Source of the DNA: JAXLXE01 sp046328115
GTDB lineage: Bacteria; Chloroflexota; UBA6077; JACCZL01
Length of the DNA: 64,000 nucleotides
Assembly: GCA_046328115.1 (NCBI GenBank)
Contig: JAXLXE010000003.1
Coordinates: 372,001 to 436,000, forward strand
Direction of reading: 5' to 3'
Part shown: one piece after another, positions 1 to 8,861 of the stretch
Layout of the letters: every line of letters starts with the position of its first letter
Numbering within the stretch: the stretch's first letter is position 1
Made by a program: the position numbers and the translations under genes
Notes under the pieces: model-generated
Database searches by the model: none
What the model saw: only the letters and a program-made list of their open reading frames with translations
Told to the model about the DNA's origin: nothing

Positions 1-1
1 G

Positions 2-1378
2 TTCCACCTGTCCACTCGGGGTACCGATGTGGGCACCGAGGTGCGGGCGGGGCTCACCACGTTCATGGTGATGGCCTACATCATCGTAGTCAACGCCGTG
101 GTGATCACCACGGGCGCAAAGGTCGCGAACGTTGACGTGTCGTTCCCCGCCGTGGTCACCAGCACCTGCCTGGTAGCGGCCATCATGTGCGTGGCCATGG
201 GCATGGCGGCCAATGTGCCATTCGCCATGGCTCCCGGCATGGGGATCAACGCGGTCGTCGCCTTCCAGCTCATGGTGGGCATGAAGTACAGCTTCGCCGA
301 GGCCATGGGTGTGATCCTGCTGGAGGGAATGATCATTACCGTCCTGGTGCTGACCGGCCTCCGCCAGCAGGTGCTGCGCGCGCTGCCGGTCTCCCTCAAG
401 ATGGCGATCGGCGCGGGCATCGGCCTGTTCCTGTTCGCAATCGGCGCGTACGAGGCGGGCTTCTTCGAGGTGCCGCTTGGGCCGACGCAGGGCGGCACGG
501 TGGCGCCGCCCACGGCCGGCGCCCTGGGCGACTTCCGCAAGCCGCATGTGCTCTACGCGGTCGCCGGGCTGGTCATCACCGTGGTCCTCATGCAAGCGCG
601 GATGAAGGGCGCCATCCTGGGCGGCATTCTGATCACGACCTTCATCGGTCTGCTGCTCCAGCCGTCCTTCGGCGGGGCGCTCTCAACGATCCCGGGCAAG
701 CTCGCCGCGCCATCGCCCATCATCAGCCCTCCGGATCTCCAGTACCTGGGCATCGGCCTCGGCGGCCTGTCCTTCCTGGGCAAGGGCGGCGGCGGGCTGA
801 TCCTGGCCGGGCTGCTGGCCACCCTCTCGCTGATGCTGAGCGACTTCTTCGACACCGCGGGTACGTTCACCGCCGTAGGCACGGAGGCTGGGCTCACCGA
901 CGCAAATGGCAACCTACGCGAGAACGAGGATCGAGCCTACCTGGTGGACTCAGTCGGCGCCGCCGTGGGCGGGCTGCTCGGCTCCTCTAGCGCTACCACC
1001 TACATCGAGAGCGGCGCCGGCGTGGCCGAAGGCGGCCGGACGGGCCTCACCGCGGTGGTGGTTGGCGTCCCATTCTTCCTCGCGATGTGGCTGGGCAATG
1101 TGTTCGCGGTCATCCCGCCGGAGGCCACGGCCGGCGCGCTGATGGTGGTGGGCCTGCTGATGCTGGCCGCCGTCGGGCGCGACATCCCCTGGAACGACTT
1201 CTCGCAGGGCCTCCCCGCCGTATTCACGCTCATGATGATGCCGCTGACCTGGAGCATCACCAACGGCATCGGCGCGGGCGTGATCCTCTACTGCCTCCTC
1301 AACACCCGTCGCGTCAGCCCAATCCTGTGGGTTGTGGCCGCGGCGTTCGTCCTCTACTTCGCTATCGGGATGAAGTAG
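2..1378 (+). CDS. NCS2-family purine permease (AzgA/PbuG type), 5' truncated by window edge
   Basis: Inner-membrane nucleobase:cation symporter, most likely for hypoxanthine, guanine or adenine. The frame is open from base 2, and the first codons (HLSTRGTD..TEVRAGLTTFMVMAY) match the conserved N-terminus of AzgA-type permeases, so the true start lies left of the window; the GTG at 29 is internal. Multiple hydrophobic helices fill about 458 codons. Around 980-1050 is the family signature ATTYIESGAGVAEGGRTGL, and FFDTAGTF near 845 is the other conserved stretch. Any purine riboswitch would lie outside the window. Its 3' end overlaps the convergent glycosylase gene by 17 bases. Family assignment is firm; the exact substrate is not. 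Confidence 0.9.
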   Translation, partial: FHLSTRGTDVGTEVRAGLTTFMVMAYIIVVNAVVITTGAKVANVDVSFPAVVTSTCLVAAIMCVAMGMAANVPFAMAPGMGINAVVAFQLMVGMKYSFAEAMGVILLEGMIITVLVLTGLRQQVLRALPVSLKMAIGAGIGLFLFAIGAYEAGFFEVPLGPTQGGTVAPPTAGALGDFRKPHVLYAVAGLVITVVLMQARMKGAILGGILITTFIGLLLQPSFGGALSTIPGKLAAPSPIISPPDLQYLGIGLGGLSFLGKGGGGLILAGLLATLSLMLSDFFDTAGTFTAVGTEAGLTDANGNLRENEDRAYLVDSVGAAVGGLLGSSSATTYIESGAGVAEGGRTGLTAVVVGVPFFLAMWLGNVFAVIPPEATAGALMVVGLLMLAAVGRDIPWNDFSQGLPAVFTLMMMPLTWSITNGIGAGVILYCLLNTRRVSPILWVVAAAFVLYFAIGMK

Positions 1379-1979
1379 CGCCATCGCCGCCTCGGATCAA
1401 CCGGCCGAGGCGGCGATAGTCTTCCAGGTGCGCCCCTCGACCGCGACGCGCAACGCTGCGCGGCCCGGGGTGGTACATCGGTACGAGCCATCGCCCCCTC
1501 CAGGGATGAGCGGTGGCAACGTGGGTCGCCAGGCTTAGACCATGGCCGCCGATTCTCCCAAGCGTGGCGAGCGCGACCGCGCCCAGGGCCACCACCCAGA
1601 GCGGATCGATGATCTGCACCGTGGCCACCAGCTTCTCGCGACAGTTCTGAAGCTCGAGCGCCGCGGGGCGAACGTTGCGCCCGGCGGCATCGCGCGGATT
1701 GCAGAGCACCGCGTTCGTGATGAATACCGCGTCGCGATTGAGCTCCGCGGCTGCGAGGAGCTCCTCGAAGTTGCGCCCTGTCGCGTCGCCCTGGAGAGGG
1801 ACCCCGGTCCGATCGGCACCCAGGCGACCGGGAGCCTCCGCGACGAACAGGATTCGCGCATCAAGCGGGCCGTTGCCGGGACCCAGGGCCCTGGTGCGCC
1901 CATCCATGCGGTCACACGAGCGGCACGCCTGCGCCCGCCGAACGAGCGACGCAAACGCTTCCGAGCGGCAGTCTGCCAC
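1362..1979 (-). CDS. uracil-DNA glycosylase superfamily protein (Fe-S type)
   Basis: Base-excision repair enzyme of the uracil-DNA glycosylase superfamily, 205 aa from a GTG start. Motif 1 is EAPGRLGADRTGVPLQG near residues 48-64 and motif 2 is MYHPGPRS with His170. Cys19 and Cys22 (CxxC), Cys93 and Cys113 are placed as the four [4Fe-4S] ligands of family-4/5 enzymes; the last pair is C-X19-C, slightly wider than the C-X14-17-C usual in family 4. The gene starts 8 bases after the upstream carboxyltransferase stop, so the two are probably cotranscribed, with no obvious functional link. Substrate range (uracil only, or hypoxanthine and others) cannot be read from sequence. Confidence 0.82.
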   Translation of the reverse strand: MADCRSEAFASLVRRAQACRSCDRMDGRTRALGPGNGPLDARILFVAEAPGRLGADRTGVPLQGDATGRNFEELLAAAELNRDAVFITNAVLCNPRDAAGRNVRPAALELQNCREKLVATVQIIDPLWVVALGAVALATLGRIGGHGLSLATHVATAHPWRGRWLVPMYHPGPRSVARRGRGAHLEDYRRLGRLIRGGDGATSSR

Positions 1980-1987
1980 GTGCTCTG

Positions 1988-3595
1988 CTACATCCGGAAC
2001 ACGCCGAAGCGAGTCCCCGTCGCGGGCGCATTCGCCGCTGCGGCCAGTCCCAGTCCCAGCACCAGTCGCGTCTCGGCGGGATCGATGATGCCATCATCCC
2101 ACAGTCTGGCGGTGCTGTAGTACGGGCTCCCTTCCTCCTCGTAGCGGGCGAGTGTGGGAGCCTTGAACGTCTCTTCCTCGGCGTGCGTCATCGTCCGTCC
2201 CTCCGCCGCGAGCTGCGCCTGACGGACGGTCAGAAGCACGTTCGCCGCCTGCTCGCCGCCCATCACGGAGGTGCGGCTGTTTGGCCACAGCCAGAGCTGC
2301 CGCGGGCTGTACGCGCGTCCGCACATGGCGTAGTTCCCCGCCCCGAAGGAGCCCCCGATCACCACCGTGAACTTGGGCACGTCCGCGTTCGCCACCGCCA
2401 TCACCATCTTGGCGCCGTCCCGCGCCAGGCCACGGTTCTCATATTCGCGGCCCACCATGAATCCAGTGATGTTCTGGAGGAACACCAGCGGGACTCCGCG
2501 CGAGCAGCACAGCTCAATGAAGTGGGCAGCCTTCAGGGCGCTCTCAGAGAAGAGAATGCCGTTGTTCGCGATGATGCCGACCGGGTGCCCGAGTATCCGC
2601 GCGAAGCCGCACACGATCGTCGTGCCGTAGCGGGCCTTGAACTCATCTAGCTCACTCGCGTCCACCACCCGTGCGATGACCTCGCGGGCGTCGAACTGAT
2701 GCCGGGCATCGGCCGGGATCAGCCCGTACAACTCCGCGGGATCAAACGCCGGCTCGCGCGCCTCGATGGCCGACCACGGCGCACTCCGTCGGGGTCCAAG
2801 ATTCGCCACGAGCCGCCGGGCAATGGCCAGCGCTTCCTCGTCGGATTCAGCCAGGTAGTCCGCCACTCCGGAGAGTCGCGTGTGGACGTCCGCGCCGCCC
2901 AGGTCCTCCGCGCTCACATCCTCGCCGGTCGCTGCCTTCACCAGCGGCGGCCCGCCGATGAAGATGGTTCCGGTGCCCCGAACGATGATGGTCTCGTCAC
3001 TCATAGCCGGGACATACGCACCGCCGGCCGTACACGAGCCCATGACTACGGCGATCTGCGCGATCCCCTTCGCCGACATCCGCGCCTGGTTGTAGAAGAT
3101 CCGCCCAAAGTGATCGCGGTCGGGGAAGACTTCCGACTGGAGCGGCAGAAACGCCCCGCCGGAGTCCACGAGGTAGAGACATGGCAGGTGGTTCTGCTCT
3201 GCCACCTCCTGCGCCCGCAGATGCTTCTTCACGGTCAGCGGATAGTACGTACCTCCTTTGACCGTGGCGTCGTTGGCCACCACCACTACCTCACGCCCGG
3301 ACACACGGGCGATGCCCGTGACGATGCCGGCGGACGGCGTCTCGTCCTCATACACGTCGAGCGCCGCAAGCGGGCTGAGCTCCAGGAGCGGTGTGCCGGG
3401 ATCAGCCAGCAGCGCCAGGCGCTCGCGCGCCAGGAGCTTGCCCCGCTGCCGATGCCGCGCAACCGCGCCCGCTCCGCCGCCACGCTGTGCGATCAGCATC
3501 CTGTCCCGCAGATCACGTATCAGGGCAGCGGTGCGTTCCGCGTTGGCGGCAAACACCTCCGAGGCAGAGTCAACGGCAGTGCCTATCCTCACCAC
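1988..3595 (-). CDS. acyl-CoA carboxylase carboxyltransferase subunit (methylcrotonoyl-CoA carboxylase beta-like)
   Basis: Transfers carboxyl from carboxybiotin to an acyl-CoA. At 535 aa it has the length of the beta subunit of methylcrotonoyl-CoA carboxylase, the leucine-degradation enzyme. The N-terminal carboxyltransferase half holds ATVKGGTYYPLTVKKHLRAQE, DSGGAFLPLQ and MGSCTAGGAYVPAMSDE. The C-terminal half holds NNGILFSESALKAAHFIELC, QNITGFMVG and GGSFGAGNYAMCGRAYSPR. Start is GTG. No biotin carboxylase/BCCP subunit or isovaleryl-CoA dehydrogenase is nearby, so the partner must be encoded elsewhere. Propionyl-, acetyl- or geranyl-CoA subunits are less likely alternatives; the gx YENRG and QSEVFPDRDHFGRIFYNQA segments favour the methylcrotonyl/geranyl group. 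Confidence 0.85.
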   Translation of the reverse strand: MVRIGTAVDSASEVFAANAERTAALIRDLRDRMLIAQRGGGAGAVARHRQRGKLLARERLALLADPGTPLLELSPLAALDVYEDETPSAGIVTGIARVSGREVVVVANDATVKGGTYYPLTVKKHLRAQEVAEQNHLPCLYLVDSGGAFLPLQSEVFPDRDHFGRIFYNQARMSAKGIAQIAVVMGSCTAGGAYVPAMSDETIIVRGTGTIFIGGPPLVKAATGEDVSAEDLGGADVHTRLSGVADYLAESDEEALAIARRLVANLGPRRSAPWSAIEAREPAFDPAELYGLIPADARHQFDAREVIARVVDASELDEFKARYGTTIVCGFARILGHPVGIIANNGILFSESALKAAHFIELCCSRGVPLVFLQNITGFMVGREYENRGLARDGAKMVMAVANADVPKFTVVIGGSFGAGNYAMCGRAYSPRQLWLWPNSRTSVMGGEQAANVLLTVRQAQLAAEGRTMTHAEEETFKAPTLARYEEEGSPYYSTARLWDDGIIDPAETRLVLGLGLAAAANAPATGTRFGVFRM

Positions 3596-3684
3596 GTCCC
3601 CAAGAGTAGCCGATCATCCCCGGCCGGGCGCGGCACGCTGGTCACCCCGGGCAAAACTGTCGAACCGCGCGGTCACCGCTGACT

Positions 3685-3690
3685 TATAAT
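3685..3690 (+). promoter_or_regulatory. -10 box of the S41 peptidase gene
   Basis: A perfect TATAAT at 3685-3690 lies 26 bases before the GTG start of the S41 gene and is followed by GGGAG at 3704-3708, a Shine-Dalgarno 8 bases from that GTG. No convincing -35 hexamer is seen at 16-18 bases upstream. It sits in the divergent gap to the carboxyltransferase. Confidence 0.5.
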
Positions 3691-3716
3691 CGCGATGGGC
3701 GACGGGAGAAGTAAGG

Positions 3717-5165
3717 GTGCGCCTTCGTCGGGAGAACATGGGGCGTTTGCGCGCGTTGGCGGCACGGCTGGTGACGGTCGTTCTTCTGGCAGCCATGCTC
3801 CAGGCGTGCACTGACGCGGGCTCCGCGACCGGACGGCCCGAGATGGCCAGTCGTCGCGTTGACACGCCCGCCGGCAAACCTTCCGCGACGTCCAACCAGA
3901 CGGGTACCCGGCCGCCAATCGCCGGACCGCTCTCTGGCTCTGAGATCGGCCAGGTCTACCGCTTCATCGTCGAGAACTACGTTGACAGCGTGGACCACGC
4001 CGCGCTCATCGAGGCCGCGAACGGCGCGCTGCGAGAGGCCAGCACCAGCGCCTCCGCCCTGCCCGTGGACACGGCGCCGCTGGACGGCGCACCGCTGCCC
4101 GCCGGTAGCCCGGAGCGAGACTGGGTGGGCTTCTCACGGGCCTTTGACGCCGTAGTCCAGAAACACCAGCGATGGGCCAGCGAAACGCGGCCGGACTGGA
4201 CGGTTCTCCGGAAGATGTTGGCCGTCCTGGAGGACAGCCACGCCGTATTCCTGGACCCGGAGGAGGTCCAGCGCCTCAGTGAGACCACGTTCAGCGGCGT
4301 TGGCGTGCGTATGGCCAAGCGTGACAAGGCCCTCCCGCCTGTGGTGGTGGAAGTGTTCGACAACAGCCCCGCGCGGAAGAGCGGCATCAAGCCCGGTGAC
4401 CACATCACCGCGGTAGACGGCAAGCCCACAGCAGAGATGGCCGTGAACGAAGTGGTACGGTCGGTGCGCGGCCAGCAGGGCTCACCGGTGACGCTCACTG
4501 TCAACCGCACGGGTCAGGCCCCGAAGGACTACCCGCTCGTACGTGCGCGCGTGGATCCACCCCGCGTGGAGGGCGGATCGTACAACCAGGTGGGCTACCT
4601 GCGCATCAGAGGATTCGCAGACGGCGTGCCCGAGCAGGTCCAACAGGTGTTGAGCCAGGGTACCCAGCGCGGCGCGCGCGTGTGGATCATGGATCTGCGC
4701 GGCAATAGCGGTGGCAGCGTGGAGGCGATGGCCCGGGTGGCCTCCATCTTCATAGGTCAACAGCCCGTGGCGATGGTGGAGGACCGGTCCGGCGACAAGA
4801 CGCCCATTGGGTTCGAGGCACGCGGACCGGCACTCCGGGTTCCGCTGGTTGTCCTGGTTGACAAGGAGACGGCGTCTGGCGCGGAGATCCTGGCGGCGGC
4901 CCTGCGCGAGTACCGCGTCGCGGCTATCGTCGGGACGCAGACCGCCGGAAACGTCGGCATCGCCCGTCCACAGCCGCTGCCTGACGGTTCAGCCGTGCAA
5001 GTCACCATCGGGAGGCTCACCACACCCAACGGCACCCCGTTGGACAAAGTTGGCATTCAGCCCGACGAGCTTGCCGAGGTCACCGACGCGAACCTCGAAG
5101 CGGAGCAGGATCCCGTGATGAGCAAGGCCATCGAGGTGCTGGCCTCGCGCGTACAGGCTCGCTAG
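3717..5165 (+). CDS. S41-family C-terminal-processing peptidase-like lipoprotein lacking the catalytic lysine
   Basis: Predicted exported, membrane-anchored member of the CtpA/Prc family, 482 aa. An n-region rich in Arg, a hydrophobic stretch and lipobox LQAC lie within the first 32 residues. A PDZ domain (about 190-275; GVGVRMAKRD, SGIKPGDHITAVDGKP) is followed by the S41 core (YLRIRGF, DLRGNSGGSV, ETASGAEILAAALREY). Ser387 in TASGAE matches the nucleophile. The residue exactly 25 positions later, Lys in Prc (Ser430/Lys455), is Asn412 here (TAGNVG). It may be inactive, or use another base as in S41B-type members. GTG 3717 has the better-spaced ribosome site; ATG 3738 is the alternative. Confidence 0.85.
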   Translation: MRLRRENMGRLRALAARLVTVVLLAAMLQACTDAGSATGRPEMASRRVDTPAGKPSATSNQTGTRPPIAGPLSGSEIGQVYRFIVENYVDSVDHAALIEAANGALREASTSASALPVDTAPLDGAPLPAGSPERDWVGFSRAFDAVVQKHQRWASETRPDWTVLRKMLAVLEDSHAVFLDPEEVQRLSETTFSGVGVRMAKRDKALPPVVVEVFDNSPARKSGIKPGDHITAVDGKPTAEMAVNEVVRSVRGQQGSPVTLTVNRTGQAPKDYPLVRARVDPPRVEGGSYNQVGYLRIRGFADGVPEQVQQVLSQGTQRGARVWIMDLRGNSGGSVEAMARVASIFIGQQPVAMVEDRSGDKTPIGFEARGPALRVPLVVLVDKETASGAEILAAALREYRVAAIVGTQTAGNVGIARPQPLPDGSAVQVTIGRLTTPNGTPLDKVGIQPDELAEVTDANLEAEQDPVMSKAIEVLASRVQAR

Positions 5166-5169
5166 CCCG

Positions 5170-5406
5170 TCACTCCCCCGAGGATTCGGTCGCGCGAGAT
5201 CGACGCGTCCGTCCGGCCGAGGCAGCACTGGCCGCGGAGCGCAGCTCCTCGCGGATCTCGCGAACGATCTGGCGCGTCTCATCCATCATGGCCTCAGCCC
5301 GGCCCTGAGCCATGCCGAAGTCCGTGGGTATCCGCTCCTCCTGGAAGAAATCGTAGGCCATCTTGGCCACGAATCCCAACAGAACGCCAACCACGAAGCC
5401 CAACAT
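5170..5406 (-). CDS. small YtxH-like single-pass membrane protein
   Basis: A 78-residue protein beginning MLGFVVGVLLGFVAKMAYDFFQEE: one N-terminal glycine-containing membrane helix, then an acidic/basic amphipathic tail (MDETRQIVREIREELRSAASA) likely to form a coiled coil. This layout is that of YtxH/general-stress small envelope proteins. The ATG at 5406 is chosen because AAGGAG lies 6 bases upstream; a longer reading from GTG 5463 lacks such a site. It is convergent with the S41 gene (4-base gap) and divergent from rny. Function unknown. Confidence 0.6.
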   Translation of the reverse strand: MLGFVVGVLLGFVAKMAYDFFQEERIPTDFGMAQGRAEAMMDETRQIVREIREELRSAASAASAGRTRRSRATESSGE

Positions 5407-5771
5407 CACCTGCTCCTTCACACGCGGACGCGTCGGCGGACCCAGTTCCTGGACGAAGTGCACGGCCGCCGAACGTACTTACCACCGGCAAGTATGCCAG
5501 AGGAGTGCCGCTCAACCCTCCCCACGGCCCAACAATCGGCAGCAGCGGCGTCCAGGTGCATCCGCGCATCACGTCGCCATTTGCATTAGAATGAGCGTGG
5601 AAATTGGGCGCGCGGAGCGCTACACCCCGGCTGCGACCGAAGAGCCGGGAGTGCGTCGGCAACGGCGATGCTCCGCCGCGAACGGGTCCGCAACGTTCAT
5701 ACGCCGCCACGCGCGGGTGGAGAGGACAACGCTACCGGGCCTTCGCGAGACCGCGGAAGGGGGTGAGGATC
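5407..5771 (+). promoter_or_regulatory. 365-base divergent intergenic region with probable rny leader
   Basis: No gene is seen between the YtxH-like start and the rny start. A -10-like TAGAAT (5587-5592, preceded by TTGCAT) would give a leader of about 170 bases on the plus strand. Within it a 7-bp hairpin pairs CCCGGCT (5626-5632) with AGCCGGG (5643-5649), and further GC-rich inverted segments follow up to the GGGGGTGAGG ribosome site. No match to a riboswitch or T-box core was recognised. Confidence 0.35.
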
Positions 5772-7307
5772 GTGGATTCGATCCTCTTCATCACCATCGT
5801 CGGGCTCGTCGCACTGGCCGCGGGTTTCGGGGCAGGGTATGCCATACGTCAGCGATCCCGGATTGATCCAGTCCAGGCGGCCGAGATCGCCAAGGAGAAG
5901 CTGCTAGCCGAGACAGCCGCGAAAGAGAAGGAGATCCTTCTTCAAGCCAAAGACGAAGCCATCAACATCCGTACAGCGGCCGAGACCGAGGGTCGCGAAC
6001 GAAGAGCCGAGATCCAGCGCCAGGAGAGACGCCTCCAGCAAAAGGAAGAGACGCTCGACCTCAAGACAGCGAACGCCGAGCAGCGGGAGCGTGAGCTCCA
6101 GCAGCGGGAGCGTGAGCTTGACGCACAGCAGCAAGAGGTGGAAGTGCTGCGTGCTCAGCGACTCGTCGAACTGGAACGAGTGGCCGAGTTGTCGCGCGCG
6201 GATGCTCGAGAGATCATCGTGGGTCAGACCGAGGCTGAGGTCCGCAACGCGGCGCAGCGTCGGCTGCGAGAGATCGAGCTAGAGGCCAAGGAATCAGCGG
6301 AACGGCGCGCGCGGGCCATCATCGGCATGGCGATTCAGCGCTATTCCAGCGACCAGGCCACCGAGTCCACGGTATCAGTGGTCCAGATCCCCACGGACGA
6401 GATGAAGGGGCGAATCATCGGTCGCGAGGGGCGAAACATCCGGGCGCTAGAAGCCGCCACGGGCGTAGACCTGATCATTGACGATACGCCAGACGCCGTG
6501 ACGCTGTCTGGATTCGATCCCATGCGGCGGGAGATCGCACGCATCGCGCTCACCAAACTCGTCACGGACGGTCGAATCCATCCGGCTCGCATCGAAGAAG
6601 TGGTTGCAAAAGCAAAACAGGAGATTGAAGCGTTCATCCGTCAGGAGGGCGAATCGGCCGCGTACGAAGCCGGCGTCCAGGGACTGCATCCGGAGATCGT
6701 GAAGATGATGGGGCGGATGAAGTTTCGCACCAGCTACGGTCAGAACCAGCTCCAACACTCAGTAGAGGCCGCCCACCTGGCCGCCATGATGGCCGCTGAG
6801 CTGGGCGCGGACGTCGTGCAGACGCGGCGCGCCGCTTTCTTGCATGACATGGGCAAGGTCATGACCGGCGACATCGAGGGGCCGCACCACATCATCGGCG
6901 GCGATTTCGCGCGGCGCTTCGGCGAGATCCCCGAGGTGTGCGAGGCCATTGCCGGCCACCACGACCACGATCCGGAATATCAGACCATCGAGGCCGTGCT
7001 GGTTCAGGCAGCAGACGCCATCTCGGGTGCGCGGCCCGGCGCTCGGCGGGAGAGCGTAGAGCACTACGTCAAGCGGCTGGAGGCGTTGGAGAGCGTCGCC
7101 AACTCGTTCGATGGCGTCGAGAAATCGTTCGCCATCCAGGCTGGCCGCGAAGTGCGCATCATCGTGCGACCCGACGAGATCGACGACGACGGCGCGGCGC
7201 GGCTCGCCCACGACGTTGTTCGGAAGATCGAGGAAACGCTCACCTACCCCGGGCAGATCAAGGTCACCGTGGTGCGCGAGATCCGTGCCGTGGACTTCGC
7301 GCGCTAG
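5772..7307 (+). CDS. rny: ribonuclease Y
   Basis: Membrane-anchored endoribonuclease that initiates mRNA decay. From GTG 5772 the product is 511 aa, the usual length. Order: N-terminal membrane helix (DSILFITIVGLVALAAGFGAGY), long charged coiled coil with repeated QREREL/QQRERELDAQQQ units (about 30-180), KH domain with GRIIGREGRNIRALE (from about 213), and HD domain with His358-Asp359 (HDMGK) plus GHHDHDP. GTG 5763 is an alternative start, but 5772 has GGTGAGG directly upstream and matches family length. It is followed 78 bases later by a PHP phosphoesterase gene, possibly a small RNA-turnover pair. Confidence 0.97.
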   Translation: MDSILFITIVGLVALAAGFGAGYAIRQRSRIDPVQAAEIAKEKLLAETAAKEKEILLQAKDEAINIRTAAETEGRERRAEIQRQERRLQQKEETLDLKTANAEQRERELQQRERELDAQQQEVEVLRAQRLVELERVAELSRADAREIIVGQTEAEVRNAAQRRLREIELEAKESAERRARAIIGMAIQRYSSDQATESTVSVVQIPTDEMKGRIIGREGRNIRALEAATGVDLIIDDTPDAVTLSGFDPMRREIARIALTKLVTDGRIHPARIEEVVAKAKQEIEAFIRQEGESAAYEAGVQGLHPEIVKMMGRMKFRTSYGQNQLQHSVEAAHLAAMMAAELGADVVQTRRAAFLHDMGKVMTGDIEGPHHIIGGDFARRFGEIPEVCEAIAGHHDHDPEYQTIEAVLVQAADAISGARPGARRESVEHYVKRLEALESVANSFDGVEKSFAIQAGREVRIIVRPDEIDDDGAARLAHDVVRKIEETLTYPGQIKVTVVREIRAVDFAR

Positions 7308-7385
7308 GACGCCGCCGTCCTCCCCCAACACCCGCCAACCACATCAGAATGGGCCGGGCCACGACCCGGCCAAGGATAGGCAGCG

Positions 7386-8255
7386 ATGGCCACTGACACC
7401 TCCAGCTCCACCGGCAAGATCGACCTGCACCTCCACACCAACGCTTCCGATGGTCGCCTGACACCGCAAGCCCTGGTGGAGCTGGCGCACAGCCGCGGCG
7501 TGCGGCGGATGGCACTTACGGATCATGACACCACGGCCGGCGTGCCCACCGCCATCGCCACCGGAGCACGCCTCGGCGTTGAGGTGATCCCTGGAGTCGA
7601 GCTGGGCACGGACAGCGAGAGCGGAGACCTGCACATGCTGGGTCTCTTCCTGGACTACCACGACGCACGCTTCCAGGAGGTCATGGGGCGATTCCGCGAC
7701 GGGCGCGTCGAGCGTGCCAAGAAGATCGTGCGCATCCTAAACGAGCTTGGTCTCACGAAGGTCACGTACGAGCGGGTGACGGAGATCGCCGGCGAAGCCT
7801 CCATCGGGCGGCCCCACGTGGCAGCCGCGATCCTGGAGAACGGCTACGTCGACAGCATGCCCGAGGCGTTTGTGAAGTACCTGGGCAACGGTATGCCGGC
7901 AGACGTACCGCGCGACAAGTTCTCACCCGTCGAGGCCATCGAGTTGATCCACTCCGTAGGGGGCCTGGCCGTGGTAGCGCATCCGCTAGAGGGCAAGCGC
8001 GTCGACGGGCAGATTCCGGAGCTAGCGCGCGCCGGGCTCGATGGCGTGGAGTGCTACTACCAGAGTCACGGACCTGAGGAAGTAGAGTACCTCGTGAAGC
8101 TCGCGCGGCAGCACGGCCTGGTGCCGACCGGTGGCAGCGACTTCCACGGATTCCCCCTGGCGGGCCACACCGACGTGGTGAACTACCCAGGCTCCGTGAA
8201 CATCCCTGTCACGGTGCTGGACGAGCTAGAACAGCGCCGGAGCGCGCGACACTAG
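7386..8255 (+). CDS. PHP-domain metal-dependent phosphoesterase (RNase AM / nucleoside bisphosphate phosphatase-like)
   Basis: A 289-residue trinuclear-metal hydrolase of the YciV/TrpH group, which removes phosphate from 3',5'-nucleoside bisphosphates or degrades short RNAs 5' to 3'. Metal motifs: His15-x-His17 (DLHLHTNASDG), TDHDT at 45-49, GVELGTD, the AHPLEGKR segment and the terminal GGSDFHG. Its position directly after RNase Y suits a role in clearing decay products, but that is inference. Start ATG 7386 lies after GGCCGGG-CCACGA-CCCGGCC, a short hairpin that might separate it from rny. Confidence 0.88.
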   Translation: MATDTSSSTGKIDLHLHTNASDGRLTPQALVELAHSRGVRRMALTDHDTTAGVPTAIATGARLGVEVIPGVELGTDSESGDLHMLGLFLDYHDARFQEVMGRFRDGRVERAKKIVRILNELGLTKVTYERVTEIAGEASIGRPHVAAAILENGYVDSMPEAFVKYLGNGMPADVPRDKFSPVEAIELIHSVGGLAVVAHPLEGKRVDGQIPELARAGLDGVECYYQSHGPEEVEYLVKLARQHGLVPTGGSDFHGFPLAGHTDVVNYPGSVNIPVTVLDELEQRRSARH

Positions 8256-8281
8256 GATACGCGCCCCAGCGCTGCACGAAT

Positions 8282-8830
8282 CTACGCGGTAACCGCGGGC
8301 TCGCCGAGCAACAGTCCCCGCGCGTGGAGCGCGTGGATGATCTTGGAAAGCGACTCGTCAACGGCTTCGCGGTCCGTCTCCACCGTCACCTCGGGCGCCA
8401 GGGGCTCTTCGTAGGGGTCCGACACCCCCGTGAACTGGCTGATCTCCCCTCGCAGCGCCTTGGCGTAGAGGCCCTTGACGTCGCGGCGCACCAGTTCATC
8501 GAGGGAGCACTTCACGTACACCTCGATGAACTGGTCAATCTCCGCGCGGACCTCATCACGCACCGAGCGGTAGGGGGAGATGGCGGCCGTAACCACCGCC
8601 ACACCATTTCTGGATAGGAGCTTGCTGACGAACCCGATTCGGCGAATGTTCGTATCGCGGTCCTCGCGGCTGAACCCTAGCCCCTTGGACAGATGCGTGC
8701 GCACGACATCGCCGTCGAGCAGCTCCACCTGGTGTCCCCGGTCTCGCAACAACGCGGCCAGCTTCTCGGATAGTGTTGTCTTGCCGGCCCCGGAGAGACC
8801 AGTGAACCAGACGGTGAACCCTTGCGACAC
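8282..8830 (-). CDS. cysC: adenylylsulfate (APS) kinase
   Basis: Phosphorylates adenosine 5'-phosphosulfate to PAPS using ATP; cytoplasmic. 182 aa, normal for a stand-alone CysC. The P-loop is GLSGAGKTT (residues 11-19), followed by LLDGDVVRTHLSKGLGFSREDRDTNIRRIGFV and the C-terminal GVSDPYEEPLAPEV, all family signatures. It is the last gene of the minus-strand sulfur operon, 31 bases after the sulfite oxidase gene. No ATP sulfurylase, its substrate supplier, is in the window. Since CysH here has APS-reductase features, this kinase may instead supply PAPS for sulfation or give the cell both routes. Confidence 0.95.
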   Translation of the reverse strand: MSQGFTVWFTGLSGAGKTTLSEKLAALLRDRGHQVELLDGDVVRTHLSKGLGFSREDRDTNIRRIGFVSKLLSRNGVAVVTAAISPYRSVRDEVRAEIDQFIEVYVKCSLDELVRRDVKGLYAKALRGEISQFTGVSDPYEEPLAPEVTVETDREAVDESLSKIIHALHARGLLLGEPAVTA

Positions 8831-8861
8831 GCTCTATGCTCCTCCCAGCAACGACTCGAGA

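Noticed and set aside
5604..5771. Upstream extension of RNase Y from 5604
   Set aside because: It would add 56 Arg/Pro-rich residues before the membrane helix, unlike any RNase Y; GTG 5772 gives the normal 511 residues.
7345..7372. Terminator between rny and the PHP gene (GGCCGGG/CCCGGCC)
   Set aside because: Stem of 7 bp without a T-tract and only a short gap; not enough to claim termination.
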